Positions 32,837 through 41,337 of a stretch of DNA of 64,000 bases are shown here, in pieces (position 1 is the first letter of the stretch; the number at the start of each line of letters is the position of its first letter). The notes beneath the pieces are model-generated. The model was not told where the DNA came from, did no database searches, and was given only the letters and a program-made list of their open reading frames with translations. Both the position numbers and the translations under genes were made by a program. The stretch is from DASZQY01 sp035548515. Its GTDB lineage: Bacteria; Pseudomonadota; Alphaproteobacteria; Rhizobiales; Kaistiaceae. The stretch lies in assembly GCA_035548515.1 (NCBI GenBank), contig DASZSW010000009.1, positions 1 through 64,000 on the forward strand, in the 5' to 3' direction.

Positions 32837-33564
32837 GGCTTCGCCTTGGTCAGCGCCAGCGCCGCCTTGGCATCGAGGCGGCCGTCATAGAGCGCGCGCC
32901 CGGCGATCGCGCCTTCCAGGATGGCGCAGTCCGGCTCTATCAGCCGGCGCACGTCATCGAGACCGCCGAGGCCACCCGATGCGATGACGGGAATCGCGAC
33001 GGCGTTGGCGAGCGCCAGCGTTGCTGGGATGTTCAGCCCCTTCAGCAGGCCGTCACGGTCGATGTCGGTGTAGATGATCGCGGCCACGCCCGCGTCCTCG
33101 AAGCGGCGCGCGAGGTCGATGACATGCATCGTGGTGGTCTCGGCCCAGCCGCGCACAGCCACCTGCCCGCCGCGCGCGTCGATGCCGACCGCGATCTGTC
33201 CGGGAAAAAGCAGCGCCGCCGACGCGACAAGGTCGGGATCGGTGACCGCGACGGTGCCGAGAATAACGCGGGCGACACCGTGATCCAGCCAAGCCTCGAT
33301 CGCCCCCATGTCGCGGATCCCGCCGCCGAGCTGCACCGGCAACTCCGTCGCCGACAGGATCGCCTTCACCGCGTCGCCGTTCTCCGACCGGCCGGCAAAG
33401 GCGCCGTTGAGGTCGACGACATGCAGACGATCGAAGCCGACGTCGGCGAAGGCCCGCGCCTGTGCTGCCGGGTCGCGGTTGAAAGTCGTGGCGCGCGCCA
33501 TGTCGCCCTGCTCGAGGCGCACGGCCTGGCCGTCTTTCAGGTCGATGGCGGGAAAGAGGATCAT
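32833..33564 (-). CDS. hisA: Phosphoribosylformimino-AICAR-phosphate isomerase
   Basis: HisA opens the aminoaldose ring of ProFAR to form PRFAR. The 243-residue barrel begins MILFPAIDLKDGQAVRL with catalytic Asp-8, has LGGGIRDMGAIEAWLDHGVARVILGT, and the second aspartate in YTDIDRDGLLKG. The ATG at 33564 is chosen from the conserved start. A five-helix membrane protein gene sits 5 bp upstream. Confidence 0.97.
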   Translation of the reverse strand: MILFPAIDLKDGQAVRLEQGDMARATTFNRDPAAQARAFADVGFDRLHVVDLNGAFAGRSENGDAVKAILSATELPVQLGGGIRDMGAIEAWLDHGVARVILGTVAVTDPDLVASAALLFPGQIAVGIDARGGQVAVRGWAETTTMHVIDLARRFEDAGVAAIIYTDIDRDGLLKGLNIPATLALANAVAIPVIASGGLGGLDDVRRLIEPDCAILEGAIAGRALYDGRLDAKAALALTKAKP

Positions 33565-33569
33565 CGGCG

Positions 33570-34055
33570 CTAGCGGTTGATTTCGACGAGGAAGATCCAG
33601 CCTTCGCTCACCGCCTTGATGATGGTCAGGCACATGCCGGCACCGACCCAGTAGAAGCCGGCCTCGCCCCCGCCAAGCATCAGCAGTCCGCCGATGAAGA
33701 TGGGCGCCAGCGCGGCGATGTTGCTGACCATGTTCTGCACGAAGTTGCCGCGAAATCGCGGGTCGGAGGCGCGGAGACCCCGCAGCCCCAGCAGCGTTGC
33801 GATGACGGCGGTGATGATCGCGATCGCCGCCGATTCCACGCCGAGCACCGCGACCGGCTGATCGGGCATGGCGAGCAGCAACCCGGCGATCAGGATCGCA
33901 AGCAGCAGGAGCAGGGCGCCGAGCGCGCGATCAGCGAGCCCGCCGGACTCGATCACCTGCTTGAGGTTGATCGAGATGGCGACGAACATCAGGCCGAGCA
34001 GCGCGGCGGCCGCGGCTGTTTCGGCGACGAAGAAGCTGTCCCAGGATTCGATCAT
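33570..34055 (-). CDS. Conserved five-helix membrane protein in the his operon
   Basis: The 161-residue product begins MIESWDSFFVAETAAAAALLGLMFVAISINL and has about five hydrophobic helices with short loops. Proteins with this F-F-V-A-E, A-L-x-G-L-x-F-V-x-I-S-I-N-L start are common but have no assigned function that I know. It lies 1 bp from the hisH stop and 5 bp before hisA, clearly in the his operon. No enzyme motif suggests a part in histidine synthesis. Confidence 0.8.
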   Translation of the reverse strand: MIESWDSFFVAETAAAAALLGLMFVAISINLKQVIESGGLADRALGALLLLLAILIAGLLLAMPDQPVAVLGVESAAIAIITAVIATLLGLRGLRASDPRFRGNFVQNMVSNIAALAPIFIGGLLMLGGGEAGFYWVGAGMCLTIIKAVSEGWIFLVEINR

Positions 34056-34056
34056 C

Positions 34057-34707
34057 CTACGGCTTCCATTTCAGGAAATTGGCGATCAGCTTCAGTCCGA
34101 GCCGCTGGCTTTTCTCGGGGTGGAACTGCGTACCGGCAATCGTGCCGCGCGCGACGATTGCCGTCACCGGCCCGCCGTAGTCGGCGACCGCGGTGACGTC
34201 GTCGCTCCGCTCGGCGACCAGGTGGTAGCCGTGCAGGAAATAGGCATGCCAGCCGCGCTCGCCGAATTCGATGCCGTCGAACAGCGTGTGGTCGCTCTGT
34301 CTGGCGAGCGTGTTCCAGCCCATGTGCGGCACCTTCAGCGCCGGGTCGCGCGGTTCGATCGGCCGCACTTCGCCGGGTATGCGATCGAGGCCGGCAGTGA
34401 CCGCATGCTCGATGCCGCGAGTGGCGAGAAGCTGCATGCCGACGCAGATGCCGAAGAACGGGCGGCCCTTCACGTCGATCATTTCGTCGATCGCCTCGAT
34501 CATGCCGGGAATGCCGTCGAGATTGCGCTTGCAATCGGCGAAGGCACCGTCGCCCGGCAGCACGACACGGTCGGCCTTTGCCACGACGGCCGGATCGGAC
34601 GTGACCGTGACGCTGTCGTCCAGACCGTCATGGGCGATGGCGAACTGGAACGCCTTCTCCGCCGAGCGGAGGTTGCCGGCGCCATAGTCGATGATCGCGA
34701 CGCTCAC
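34057..34707 (-). CDS. hisH: Imidazole glycerol phosphate synthase, glutaminase subunit
   Basis: HisH supplies ammonia from glutamine to HisF. In this 216-residue class I amidotransferase the triad is Cys-88 in FFGICVGMQLL, His-196 and Glu-198 in GTQFHPEKSQ. The oxyanion strand PGDGAFADC is present. It overlaps the DUF2628 gene by 4 bp. Confidence 0.98.
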   Translation of the reverse strand: MSVAIIDYGAGNLRSAEKAFQFAIAHDGLDDSVTVTSDPAVVAKADRVVLPGDGAFADCKRNLDGIPGMIEAIDEMIDVKGRPFFGICVGMQLLATRGIEHAVTAGLDRIPGEVRPIEPRDPALKVPHMGWNTLARQSDHTLFDGIEFGERGWHAYFLHGYHLVAERSDDVTAVADYGGPVTAIVARGTIAGTQFHPEKSQRLGLKLIANFLKWKP

Positions 34708-35210
34708 GCCGGTGCTCCCGGCGCGGGGAAGAGGCCGACCACGTCGCCGGCCTCGGCCGACGGGCTCACCGGCGGCTGCGGCGTGCGCGGCACCGATGGC
34801 GGAGCGGGCGGGGCGGGCGGAGCTGGCGGCATCGCGACCTCAGCCTCGCTGAAGTAGCGGATCTCCGCCTCCTCGACGTTGCGTCCCTCGCTGACCGCGA
34901 TGAGGCGATAGCCGTTGCGCTCCAGCGTCCACATGCGGAGCTGATTTGCCTCCAGCGCGAACAAGAGATGGACGGCCAGCCCGGCCAGAGTGCCGTAGCC
35001 ATCGCTGATCTGCGCGGCTGCAAAGGTAACCGCCACCGCGGCGATGATGTAGCCGATGAGGGTCAACCACATGCGGCGGTAGATCAGCCACGGCCCGGCG
35101 AAGAACAACGCCGGCCAATTGAAGCCGTCCTTAACGAAGACGACGTCCATCGGCTCCGGCAGCGAGCTACCGTCGCCGGCTTGCGGCGCGAGGATTGCGT
35201 ATACGGCCAT
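34704..35210 (-). CDS. DUF2628-family membrane protein
   Basis: The 168-residue protein has DVVFVKDGFNWPALFFAGPWLIYRRMW, the DUF2628 signature, two or three membrane helices (residues 30-85), then the soluble NQLRMWTLERNGYRLIAV block and a proline-rich tail. DUF2628 proteins are inner-membrane proteins of unknown function. It is embedded between hisB (16 bp) and hisH (4-bp overlap). Confidence 0.85.
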   Translation of the reverse strand: MAVYAILAPQAGDGSSLPEPMDVVFVKDGFNWPALFFAGPWLIYRRMWLTLIGYIIAAVAVTFAAAQISDGYGTLAGLAVHLLFALEANQLRMWTLERNGYRLIAVSEGRNVEEAEIRYFSEAEVAMPPAPPAPPAPPSVPRTPQPPVSPSAEAGDVVGLFPAPGAPA

Positions 35211-35226
35211 GATCCACCTGTTAGCC

Positions 35227-35814
35227 TTAGAGGCTGCCCTTGGTCGAGGGTACCCGGGATTTCTGCCGCGGGTCTATGGCGACCGCGACGCGCAACGCGC
35301 GGGCGAGCGCTTTGAAGCATGTCTCGGCGATATGGTGGTTGTTCTTGCCGTAGAGATTCTCGATGTGCAGCGTGATCCCGGCGTTCTGCGCGAACGCCTG
35401 GAAGAATTCGCGGAACAGCTCCGAGTCCATTTCGCCGATTTTCACGCGCGTGAAATTCACCTTCCAGACCAGGTAGGGCCGGCCGGAAATATCGATCGCC
35501 GCGCGCGTCATCGCTTCGTCCATCGGCAGATGGACGTCGGCGTAGCGCGTGATGCCCTTCATGTCGCCGAGCGCCTGCTTCAGCGCCTGGCCGAGCGCGA
35601 TGCCGACGTCCTCGACCGTGTGGTGCTGGTCGATGTGGAGGTCGCCCTTGGCAGCAATGGTGACGTCGATCAGGCTATGGCGCGCGACCTGCTCCAGCAT
35701 GTGGTCGAAGAAGCCGACGCCGGTCGAAATCTTCGCCGTGCCGTCGCCGTCGAGAGAGACGGTGACGGCGATGTCGGTTTCCTTGGTCTTGCGCTTGATC
35801 GTGGCACTGCGCAT
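35227..35814 (-). CDS. hisB: Imidazoleglycerol-phosphate dehydratase
   Basis: HisB dehydrates imidazole glycerol phosphate in the sixth step of histidine synthesis. The 195-residue monofunctional enzyme has GVGFFDHMLEQVARHS, HIDQHHTVEDVGIALGQAL with metal histidines, and NNHHIAETCFKALARAL. The ATG at 35814 gives the conserved RSATIKRKTKETDI start; the frame upstream is not conserved. It is the first gene of hisB-DUF2628-hisH-membrane protein-hisA-hisF-hisE-coaA. Confidence 0.97.
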   Translation of the reverse strand: MRSATIKRKTKETDIAVTVSLDGDGTAKISTGVGFFDHMLEQVARHSLIDVTIAAKGDLHIDQHHTVEDVGIALGQALKQALGDMKGITRYADVHLPMDEAMTRAAIDISGRPYLVWKVNFTRVKIGEMDSELFREFFQAFAQNAGITLHIENLYGKNNHHIAETCFKALARALRVAVAIDPRQKSRVPSTKGSL

Positions 35815-36025
35815 GGGCCCGCTCCTTTCGGGGCGGGCTTGTATCAGCGGAGCCAAGCGATTGCCATATTGCCATCGAAATCCGGCGATCCGGGCGGCGG
35901 ACAAGCCGAAGAGGTGTCGCCGAGGCCGAGCGGAACTTCTAGCAACCGCGTGCGTTTCCGTTGTGCGGTTCAGAAAATGCTTTACATGGCTTGCCGGTTT
36001 GTTTACCGGATTGCCTAAGAAAGTT

Positions 36026-36083
36026 GGCGGCGACACCCCCATTGTCTTATGTCGCCGCCGGGGCGGGGCTGTTAGGCAGCCCC
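36026..36083 (-). terminator. Double hairpin after the PadR-like operon
   Basis: On the minus strand, directly past the stop at 36083, GGGGCTG/CAGCCCC (36065-36083) is followed by a perfect 10-bp stem GGCGGCGACA/TGTCGCCGCC (36026-36059) and then AACTTTCTT. These would end the two-gene transcript before hisB. Confidence 0.6.
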
Positions 36084-36421
36084 TACCCGAGATGTATAAT
36101 TACCGCAACGATGAGAAGGACCGTCGAGCTTCCAACCTCCAGGACAACCCGGAGGAGGGCGAGGCGGCCCTTCCGTTGCTCGCGCGCATGCTCAGCAAGC
36201 GATCGCTGAACGTCGAGCAACTCGTCTTCCAAGAAGCGACACCATCGGGCACACGCCGCGTGATCAGTCGCCTCTTTGGCAGACGCGAACCAGTCGGCGA
36301 CATCCTGATACATCACGCGACGTACCTCACGCTCAGCGTGGGGTAGCCCGTTCAGCAGTTCGGCGAGCCGAGCCAGCATAGCGGGTGCATCCCGCGATCT
36401 GTGGTTCGTTGGTACTACCAT
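36083..36421 (-). CDS. Small protein with C-terminal membrane helix, unknown
   Basis: I do not recognise this 112-residue protein. Residues 1-85 are charged and helical (MLARLAELLNGLPHAEREVRRVM, then ARWCRFLEDELLDVQRSLAEHAREQRKG) and the end is a single membrane helix STVLLIVAVIIHLG, so most of the protein would face the cytoplasm as a tail-anchored helix bundle. It starts 1 bp after the PadR-like gene, so the two are coupled. A strong double hairpin follows. The base composition is lower in G+C than neighbouring housekeeping genes. Confidence 0.65.
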   Translation of the reverse strand: MVVPTNHRSRDAPAMLARLAELLNGLPHAEREVRRVMYQDVADWFASAKEATDHAACARWCRFLEDELLDVQRSLAEHAREQRKGRLALLRVVLEVGSSTVLLIVAVIIHLG

Positions 36422-36422
36422 C

Positions 36423-36962
36423 TTACATTGCTACCTTTCTGGGCCCCTCACGACGTGACGAGTCCGAGAGGCCGGGGCGCGGTGGCCTGCTCGAAACCAA
36501 CTGACGGTGATTAGCAAGGGCGAGCACGAACGCGTCTTCGCCGTTCGGGCTCACGGCGTAGAACGCCGCAGGTCTGCCGCTGCGTGGGCTTGGCTGTGTT
36601 CCGATCAAAGAAAGCAGCCCGCGCTCGGTCAGCTTCACGAAGGCGCGGTGGATGACCGAAGTAGAAAACGGCGTAGGCAGGTGATTGAACGTGTACTCGA
36701 GGATGTCCGACTGGCTGAGCGCGTTGTTGCCATATGCCAACATCAAGCCAACACCCAGCGTGATGACCTCCGAAAAATTCAGCGGGTCGTATGTCTCTTC
36801 GTCGTGCAGTCCTTCGAGGCAGTCAGTGGCCGTCTCTGGTTCGTTTGCGTTCGGTGGAAGCTTCTTCAAAAGCTCGTAGACACGCCGCAGCGACTTCTCG
36901 ACCGTGCGCAAGTAGTCGTCGTCGGTCGCGGTCGGTGGTCCCCTAAGTTCGAAAGCGTTCAT
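36423..36962 (-). CDS. PadR-like winged-helix regulator
   Basis: The 179-residue protein has an N-terminal acidic helical region and, from about residue 65, a winged helix: EVITLGVGLMLAYGNNALSQ, FSTSVIHRAFVKLTERGLLSL and the wing SGRPAAFYAVSPNGEDAF, which is like the PadR family. The start at 36962 has GGGGAG 9 bp upstream. Three palindromes lie in the 100 bp upstream, and the gene is followed at 1 bp by a small membrane protein. A self-regulated repressor whose partner is membrane-bound is the simplest reading; the inducer is unknown. Confidence 0.7.
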   Translation of the reverse strand: MNAFELRGPPTATDDDYLRTVEKSLRRVYELLKKLPPNANEPETATDCLEGLHDEETYDPLNFSEVITLGVGLMLAYGNNALSQSDILEYTFNHLPTPFSTSVIHRAFVKLTERGLLSLIGTQPSPRSGRPAAFYAVSPNGEDAFVLALANHRQLVSSRPPRPGLSDSSRREGPRKVAM

Positions 36963-36982
36963 TCATTGATACTCCCCTAGTC

Positions 36983-37003
36983 GATTGGCCGAGATGGCCA
37001 ATC
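36983..37003. promoter_or_regulatory. Palindrome upstream of the PadR-like gene
   Basis: GATTGGCC and GGCCAATC form a perfect 8-bp inverted repeat with a 5-bp spacer, 21 bp upstream of the start codon. It could be an operator near the transcription start. Confidence 0.55.
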
Positions 37004-37011
37004 ACCAGAGA

Positions 37012-37027
37012 CTTCCACATCTGGAAG
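37012..37027. promoter_or_regulatory. Operator-like palindrome 1 (TTCCA-N4-TGGAA)
   Basis: CTTCCA-CATC-TGGAAG has 6-bp arms. A second copy with the same core lies with its centre exactly 31 bp away, about three helical turns. A TTGACT -35-like hexamer (minus strand, 37031-37036) lies between them. Confidence 0.6.
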
Positions 37028-37042
37028 CCAAGTCAATCGAAA

Positions 37043-37058
37043 TTTCCAGAACTGGAAG
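37043..37058. promoter_or_regulatory. Operator-like palindrome 2 (TTCCA-N4-TGGAA)
   Basis: TTCCAG-AA-CTGGAA shares the TTCCA-N4-TGGAA core with palindrome 1 and lies on the same helix face. Together they look like a tandem site for a dimeric regulator. Confidence 0.6.
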
Positions 37059-37202
37059 CCACCCGCGGCCAAGAGCAGTTGGCGAGCCATCGGCGACTAC
37101 CCACATAAGCGCACGCGCCGGTTCCCAGCCGGCGCATGCGGGGCCGCTGGCGGGGCCGTTTTCCGGACCGCTCGCAGGCTTGCCAGAAAGGACAGTACCG
37201 AC

Positions 37203-37763
37203 GTGGAACACAAGGATCCCGCCACCTGGTACGGCACGACGATCGTGACCGTCCGGAAGGGTGGCAAGGTCGTCGTCGCGGGCGATGGCCAGGTGTCGGT
37301 CGGCCAGACCGCCATGAAGCACAACGCCAAAAAGGTGCGCACTATCGGCAAGGGCAACGGCGTCATCGCTGGTTTCGCCGGCGCTACCGCCGATGCGTTT
37401 ACGCTGTTCGAGCGGCTTGAAGCCAAGCTCGAGCAATACCCCGGGCAACTTACCCGCGCCTGCGTCGAGCTCGCCAAGGACTGGCGCACCGACCGCTACC
37501 TCCGCCGTCTCGAAGCGATGATGATCGTCGCCGACAAGGGCACCACGCTCGTGCTCACCGGCACCGGCGATGTGCTGGAGCCGGAGTATGGCGTCGCCGC
37601 CATTGGCTCGGGCGGCAACTATGCCCTCGCCGCCGCGCGTGCGCTGATGGATTCGGACAAGGACGCCGAGACGATCGCCCGCAAGGCGATGGAGATCGCC
37701 GCCGACATCTGCATCTACACCAACGACAACGTGACGCTGGAAAAACTCGATGCCGTTACCTGA
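37203..37763 (+). CDS. hslV: HslV peptidase subunit of the HslUV protease
   Basis: HslV is the proteasome-like peptidase that works with HslU to degrade misfolded and regulatory proteins. The 186-residue precursor is processed at Gly-11/Thr-12, exposing the catalytic threonine of TTIVTVRKGG. GDGQVSVGQTAMKHNAKKVR and AGFAGATADAFTLFERLE are diagnostic. A membrane-protein gene overlaps its end by 14 bp and separates it from hslU. A hairpin (37115-37135) lies upstream. Confidence 0.97.
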   Translation: MEHKDPATWYGTTIVTVRKGGKVVVAGDGQVSVGQTAMKHNAKKVRTIGKGNGVIAGFAGATADAFTLFERLEAKLEQYPGQLTRACVELAKDWRTDRYLRRLEAMMIVADKGTTLVLTGTGDVLEPEYGVAAIGSGGNYALAAARALMDSDKDAETIARKAMEIAADICIYTNDNVTLEKLDAVT

Positions 37764-38826
37764 CGATATCCGAGCGGCTGCCGCGGCCGGGATCGTCAGC
37801 GCCGAACAGGCGGAGCAGCTCGTAACGTTCCTCGCCGCGCGACCGACTGCCGTCGCCCCGGCGGTGGCCGTGCCCGATGATGCAGGGGAAGAAGCACCGC
37901 GCTTCGTGCGCAGCTTCCAGGATGTGTTCCTGACGATCGGCATCGTCCTGCTGCTCATCGGCATCGGCGTGCTGAGCAACACCTACCTGCGCTCGTTCGG
38001 CGGCTTCCTCGTCGGGGCGGCCGTCTCGTATTTCCTCGCCATCGGCTTTGCCCAGCGCCGGCGGCTGGTGCTGCCTTCGATGGCGCTGGCGCTCGGGTTT
38101 GTTTTGTTCGTCGGCCTCGGCGTTACGACCTTGCTTGCCGGTAGCGAAGGCACCAACGTCTTCAGCGATGCCAAGGCCTCGGCGCCGCTTTTCGGCGCGC
38201 TCGGCGCCTTTGCCGCCGCGCTCGCGTTCTTCTTGTCGTTCCGCCTGCCGTTCGCTCTGGGCCTGATCGCCGCTGGCGGCCTCGCCATCGTTTTCGTGGC
38301 GCTGCGCATGGTCCTGGGGCCTGAAAGCTTCGGTGCTATTTGGGCGCCGGCGCTGCTTGTCTCAGGGCTTCTGACCTTCGCCGCGGCGATGGCCTTCGAC
38401 CTGTCAGATCCGCTTCGCCGGACGCTGCGCGCCGACAACGCCTTCTGGCTGCATCTCGTCGCCGCACCCATGATCGTCCACGCCGTGTTCAACATCGCCG
38501 TCCGCAACGCGCGCTCGCATTTCTCATTCGAGGACGCGATCATCGTGCTGGCGGTGGTGCTCGTGCTGGCGCTCGTTGCGCTGGTCATTGATCGCCGCGC
38601 CCTGTTCGTCTCCGCGCTCAGCTACTTCGGCTTCGCCATTGCCGTTCTCGTGCCTGGAGCCGGCATCAACAACAGCGTTGGTATCGCCACCACGCTTGCC
38701 GTGACTGGCGGCGTCGTGCTCGCGCTCGGCGTCGGCTGGCGCTCCATACGAGGCGCGCTCCTCGCCCGTCTGCCGCGCCAGGGCCTCTTTCTCCGTCTTC
38801 CTCCCGTCGGGAATCCCCTAGAATGA
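37750..38826 (+). CDS. DUF2157-like multi-spanning membrane protein between hslV and hslU
   Basis: The 358-residue protein has an N-terminal soluble part (DDIRAAAAAGIVSAEQAEQLVTFLAAR, the short helical hairpin seen before the membrane part of DUF2157-like proteins) and about ten hydrophobic helices from residue 57 on. No transport motif is visible. It overlaps hslV by 14 bp and hslU by 4 bp, so all three are coupled. It is not part of the known HslUV complex, and the position may reflect insertion into the operon. Confidence 0.8.
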   Translation: MPLPDDIRAAAAAGIVSAEQAEQLVTFLAARPTAVAPAVAVPDDAGEEAPRFVRSFQDVFLTIGIVLLLIGIGVLSNTYLRSFGGFLVGAAVSYFLAIGFAQRRRLVLPSMALALGFVLFVGLGVTTLLAGSEGTNVFSDAKASAPLFGALGAFAAALAFFLSFRLPFALGLIAAGGLAIVFVALRMVLGPESFGAIWAPALLVSGLLTFAAAMAFDLSDPLRRTLRADNAFWLHLVAAPMIVHAVFNIAVRNARSHFSFEDAIIVLAVVLVLALVALVIDRRALFVSALSYFGFAIAVLVPGAGINNSVGIATTLAVTGGVVLALGVGWRSIRGALLARLPRQGLFLRLPPVGNPLE

Positions 38827-40118
38827 CCACATTCTCACCGCGTGAAATCGTCTCCGAACTCGATCGCTTCATCATTGGCCAGCACGACGCCAAGCGCGCC
38901 GTCGCGATTGCGCTCCGCAACCGCTGGCGTCGCCAGCAGCTGACCGGCGCGATGCGCGACGAGGTGTTGCCCAAGAATATCCTGATGATCGGCCCGACCG
39001 GCGTCGGCAAGACGGAGATCTCGCGCCGCCTCGCCAAGCTCGCCGGCGCCCCTTTCCTCAAGATCGAGGCCACCAAGTTCACCGAGGTCGGCTATGTCGG
39101 CCGCGACGTCGATTCCATCGTCCGCGACCTGGTCGAGGTCGGCATCGTTCTGGTCCGCGAGCGCCGCCGCAAGGACGTGGCCGCCAAGGCGGAGCTTGCC
39201 GCAGAGGAGCGCGTGCTGACCGCACTGGTCGGCCCGGCCGCCTCACCCGCGACGCGGGAATCGTTCCGCAAGCGCCTCCGCGAAGGCGAGCTGGACGACA
39301 AGGAGATCGAGATCGAGGTCAAGGACGCCGGTCCCGCCGTCCCCCAATTCGATATGCCGGGCGGCTCCGTCGGCGTCGTCAACATCGGCGAGATGCTCGG
39401 CAAGGCCTTCGGCGGCAAGACCAAGACCCGCCGCGTCTCGGTCAAGGATTCGCACCCCCTGCTGGTCAACGAGGAATCCGACAAGCTGCTCGACACCGAG
39501 GAGGTGACGCGCGAGGCGATCTCTGCGGTCGAGAACGACGGCATCGTCTTCCTCGACGAGATCGACAAGATCGCTCGCGAAGGCAACTTCGGCGGCGGCG
39601 TTTCCCGCGAGGGCGTGCAGCGCGACCTGCTGCCGCTGATCGAGGGCACCACGGTTGCGACGAAGTACGGCCCGGTGAAGACCGACCACATTCTCTTCAT
39701 CGCATCGGGCGCGTTCCACGTGGCAAAGCCATCCGATCTGCTGCCTGAGCTTCAGGGCCGCCTGCCCATCCGCGTCGAACTGGCCGCGCTCACCAAGGAA
39801 GATTTCGTGCGCATCCTGACCGAGACAGAGGCGAGCCTGATCAAGCAGTACATCGCCCTGATGGCGACCGAAGGCGTCAAGCTCCAGATCACGTCCGATG
39901 CAATCGACGCCATTGCCTCGTTCGCCGTCGGCATCAACTCGACCGTTGAGAATATCGGCGCGCGTCGTCTGCAAACCGTGATGGAGCGTGTGCTGGACGA
40001 AGTCTCATTCACCGCCGCGGACCAGGAAGGCGAGACCGTGGTCATCGACGGCAAGTACGTCGAGACGCATATCGGCGACCTCGCGCGGAACGTGGACCTG
40101 TCGCGGTTCATCCTTTAG
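38823..40118 (+). CDS. hslU: HslU ATPase subunit of the HslUV protease
   Basis: HslU is the AAA+ unfoldase that feeds HslV. The 431-residue protein has FSPREIVSELDRFIIGQHDAK at the start, Walker A GPTGVGKT at 57-64, the pore motif in KFTEVGYVGRDVDSIVRDL, a helical I-domain around 110-225, Walker B IVFLDEIDKIA and the C-terminal MERVLDEVSFTA ending in DLSRFIL, the tail that docks into HslV. It starts in the last codons of the membrane-protein gene. Confidence 0.97.
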   Translation: MTTFSPREIVSELDRFIIGQHDAKRAVAIALRNRWRRQQLTGAMRDEVLPKNILMIGPTGVGKTEISRRLAKLAGAPFLKIEATKFTEVGYVGRDVDSIVRDLVEVGIVLVRERRRKDVAAKAELAAEERVLTALVGPAASPATRESFRKRLREGELDDKEIEIEVKDAGPAVPQFDMPGGSVGVVNIGEMLGKAFGGKTKTRRVSVKDSHPLLVNEESDKLLDTEEVTREAISAVENDGIVFLDEIDKIAREGNFGGGVSREGVQRDLLPLIEGTTVATKYGPVKTDHILFIASGAFHVAKPSDLLPELQGRLPIRVELAALTKEDFVRILTETEASLIKQYIALMATEGVKLQITSDAIDAIASFAVGINSTVENIGARRLQTVMERVLDEVSFTAADQEGETVVIDGKYVETHIGDLARNVDLSRFIL

Positions 40119-40288
40119 GCGGCGCGGGGATGAGCGGAAGACGGACAATGGCTCGCCGCGCGGTGTTGCCGCAATGTGACGGCCGACACAGGGTGCGTTA
40201 GCGCGCCTATCCGCGGCCACGCCCGCCGAGCTATCATCGACCGGCCGGCAGCCTTGGAACCCGGCCTGTAGCCTCGCGTTGGAGCGCC

Positions 40289-41317
40289 ATGCCGGGTTTG
40301 TTGCGGTCGTCGTTACTGGCGGTTTGTCTGGCCCTCGGGCCGGCCGCGGCGCATGCCGATGATGCGCCCAAGAAGATAATCGTCGTGCCGCCGGGCAATC
40401 GTTCGGCGACCCAGCCCGCGATCTCCTACAGCGCCACGAAGCGAACGGCCGACACCAAGGGCACGTTCGATTCCAAGTACCACGCCATCTATCAGCAGCT
40501 CGGCGGCGACCCGACGATCATGGACAAGATCGTGAAGACTGCGGCGGTCTACGGCATCGACCCGATCCATATCATCGGCGCCATCGTCGGCGAGCACACC
40601 TACAACGTCGACGTCTTCGACACGCTGCAGGGCTACTACGTCAAGGCGCTGTCGTATCTCAACGCTGGCGGCATGCGTTTCGCGTACAAGGGCGAGGGTG
40701 TTGACGCGTTCGTGCAGCGCCCCGAGTTTGCGTCATGCGCGTCATCGGCTGACGACTACGATCTGTGGACGTGCCGCGATCGTATCTGGCGCGATGTCTT
40801 CCGTGGCAAGAACGTCGGCGGCGTCGACTGGCCGGACGATCGCTTCGAGCGGGTGTTCTTCCAGCCGTACCTCGCCGGCCAGACTTTCGGCCTCGGCCAG
40901 CTTTCACCGCTCGCGGCGCTGTCGGTGTCGGACAAGGTGCACGGGCTGACCGGCTTGCCCGATCTCGACGTCAACAAGGCGCCCGAGGTCTATGCCGCGG
41001 TCATGGACCCCGACAAGTCGCTCAACTACATGGCGGCGCTGATCAAGTCCGACATCGACGCCTATCGCGACATCGCGGGCTTCGACATTTCCGGCAATCC
41101 CGGCCTGACGGCGACCCTCTACAACACTGGCGAGGCGGAGGAGCGCGCTGCCGCCCTCGCTGCCGAGAACAAGAAGCGCCGCGCCCAGGGTCTGGGGCCT
41201 GTCTACCCGCGGGAGAATTACTACGGCTGGCTGATCAACGACCGGGTGGATGATTTGCGGAAGCTGCTGCCCGCATCGGCCGCGCCCATTGAGGCGCCGG
41301 CCAAGCCGAAGTCCTAG
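40289..41317 (+). CDS. DUF1402-family periplasmic protein, lysozyme-like
   Basis: The 342-residue protein has a signal peptide (SSLLAVCLALGPAAAHA, cut near residue 23) and belongs to DUF1402, a family largely confined to Rhizobiales. The core, from DPTIMDKIVKTAAVYGIDPIHIIGAIVGEHTYN to QTFGLGQLSPLAAL and GLTATLYNTGEAEERA, has the spacing of a soluble lytic transglycosylase-like domain: a glutamate in a helix, then G-L-G-Q-L. A peptidoglycan role is an inference. It lies 170 bp after hslU and converges on smr across a palindromic element. Confidence 0.85.
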   Translation: MPGLLRSSLLAVCLALGPAAAHADDAPKKIIVVPPGNRSATQPAISYSATKRTADTKGTFDSKYHAIYQQLGGDPTIMDKIVKTAAVYGIDPIHIIGAIVGEHTYNVDVFDTLQGYYVKALSYLNAGGMRFAYKGEGVDAFVQRPEFASCASSADDYDLWTCRDRIWRDVFRGKNVGGVDWPDDRFERVFFQPYLAGQTFGLGQLSPLAALSVSDKVHGLTGLPDLDVNKAPEVYAAVMDPDKSLNYMAALIKSDIDAYRDIAGFDISGNPGLTATLYNTGEAEERAAALAAENKKRRAQGLGPVYPRENYYGWLINDRVDDLRKLLPASAAPIEAPAKPKS

Positions 41318-41337
41318 GGGCGCGGTGGCAAGAAAAG

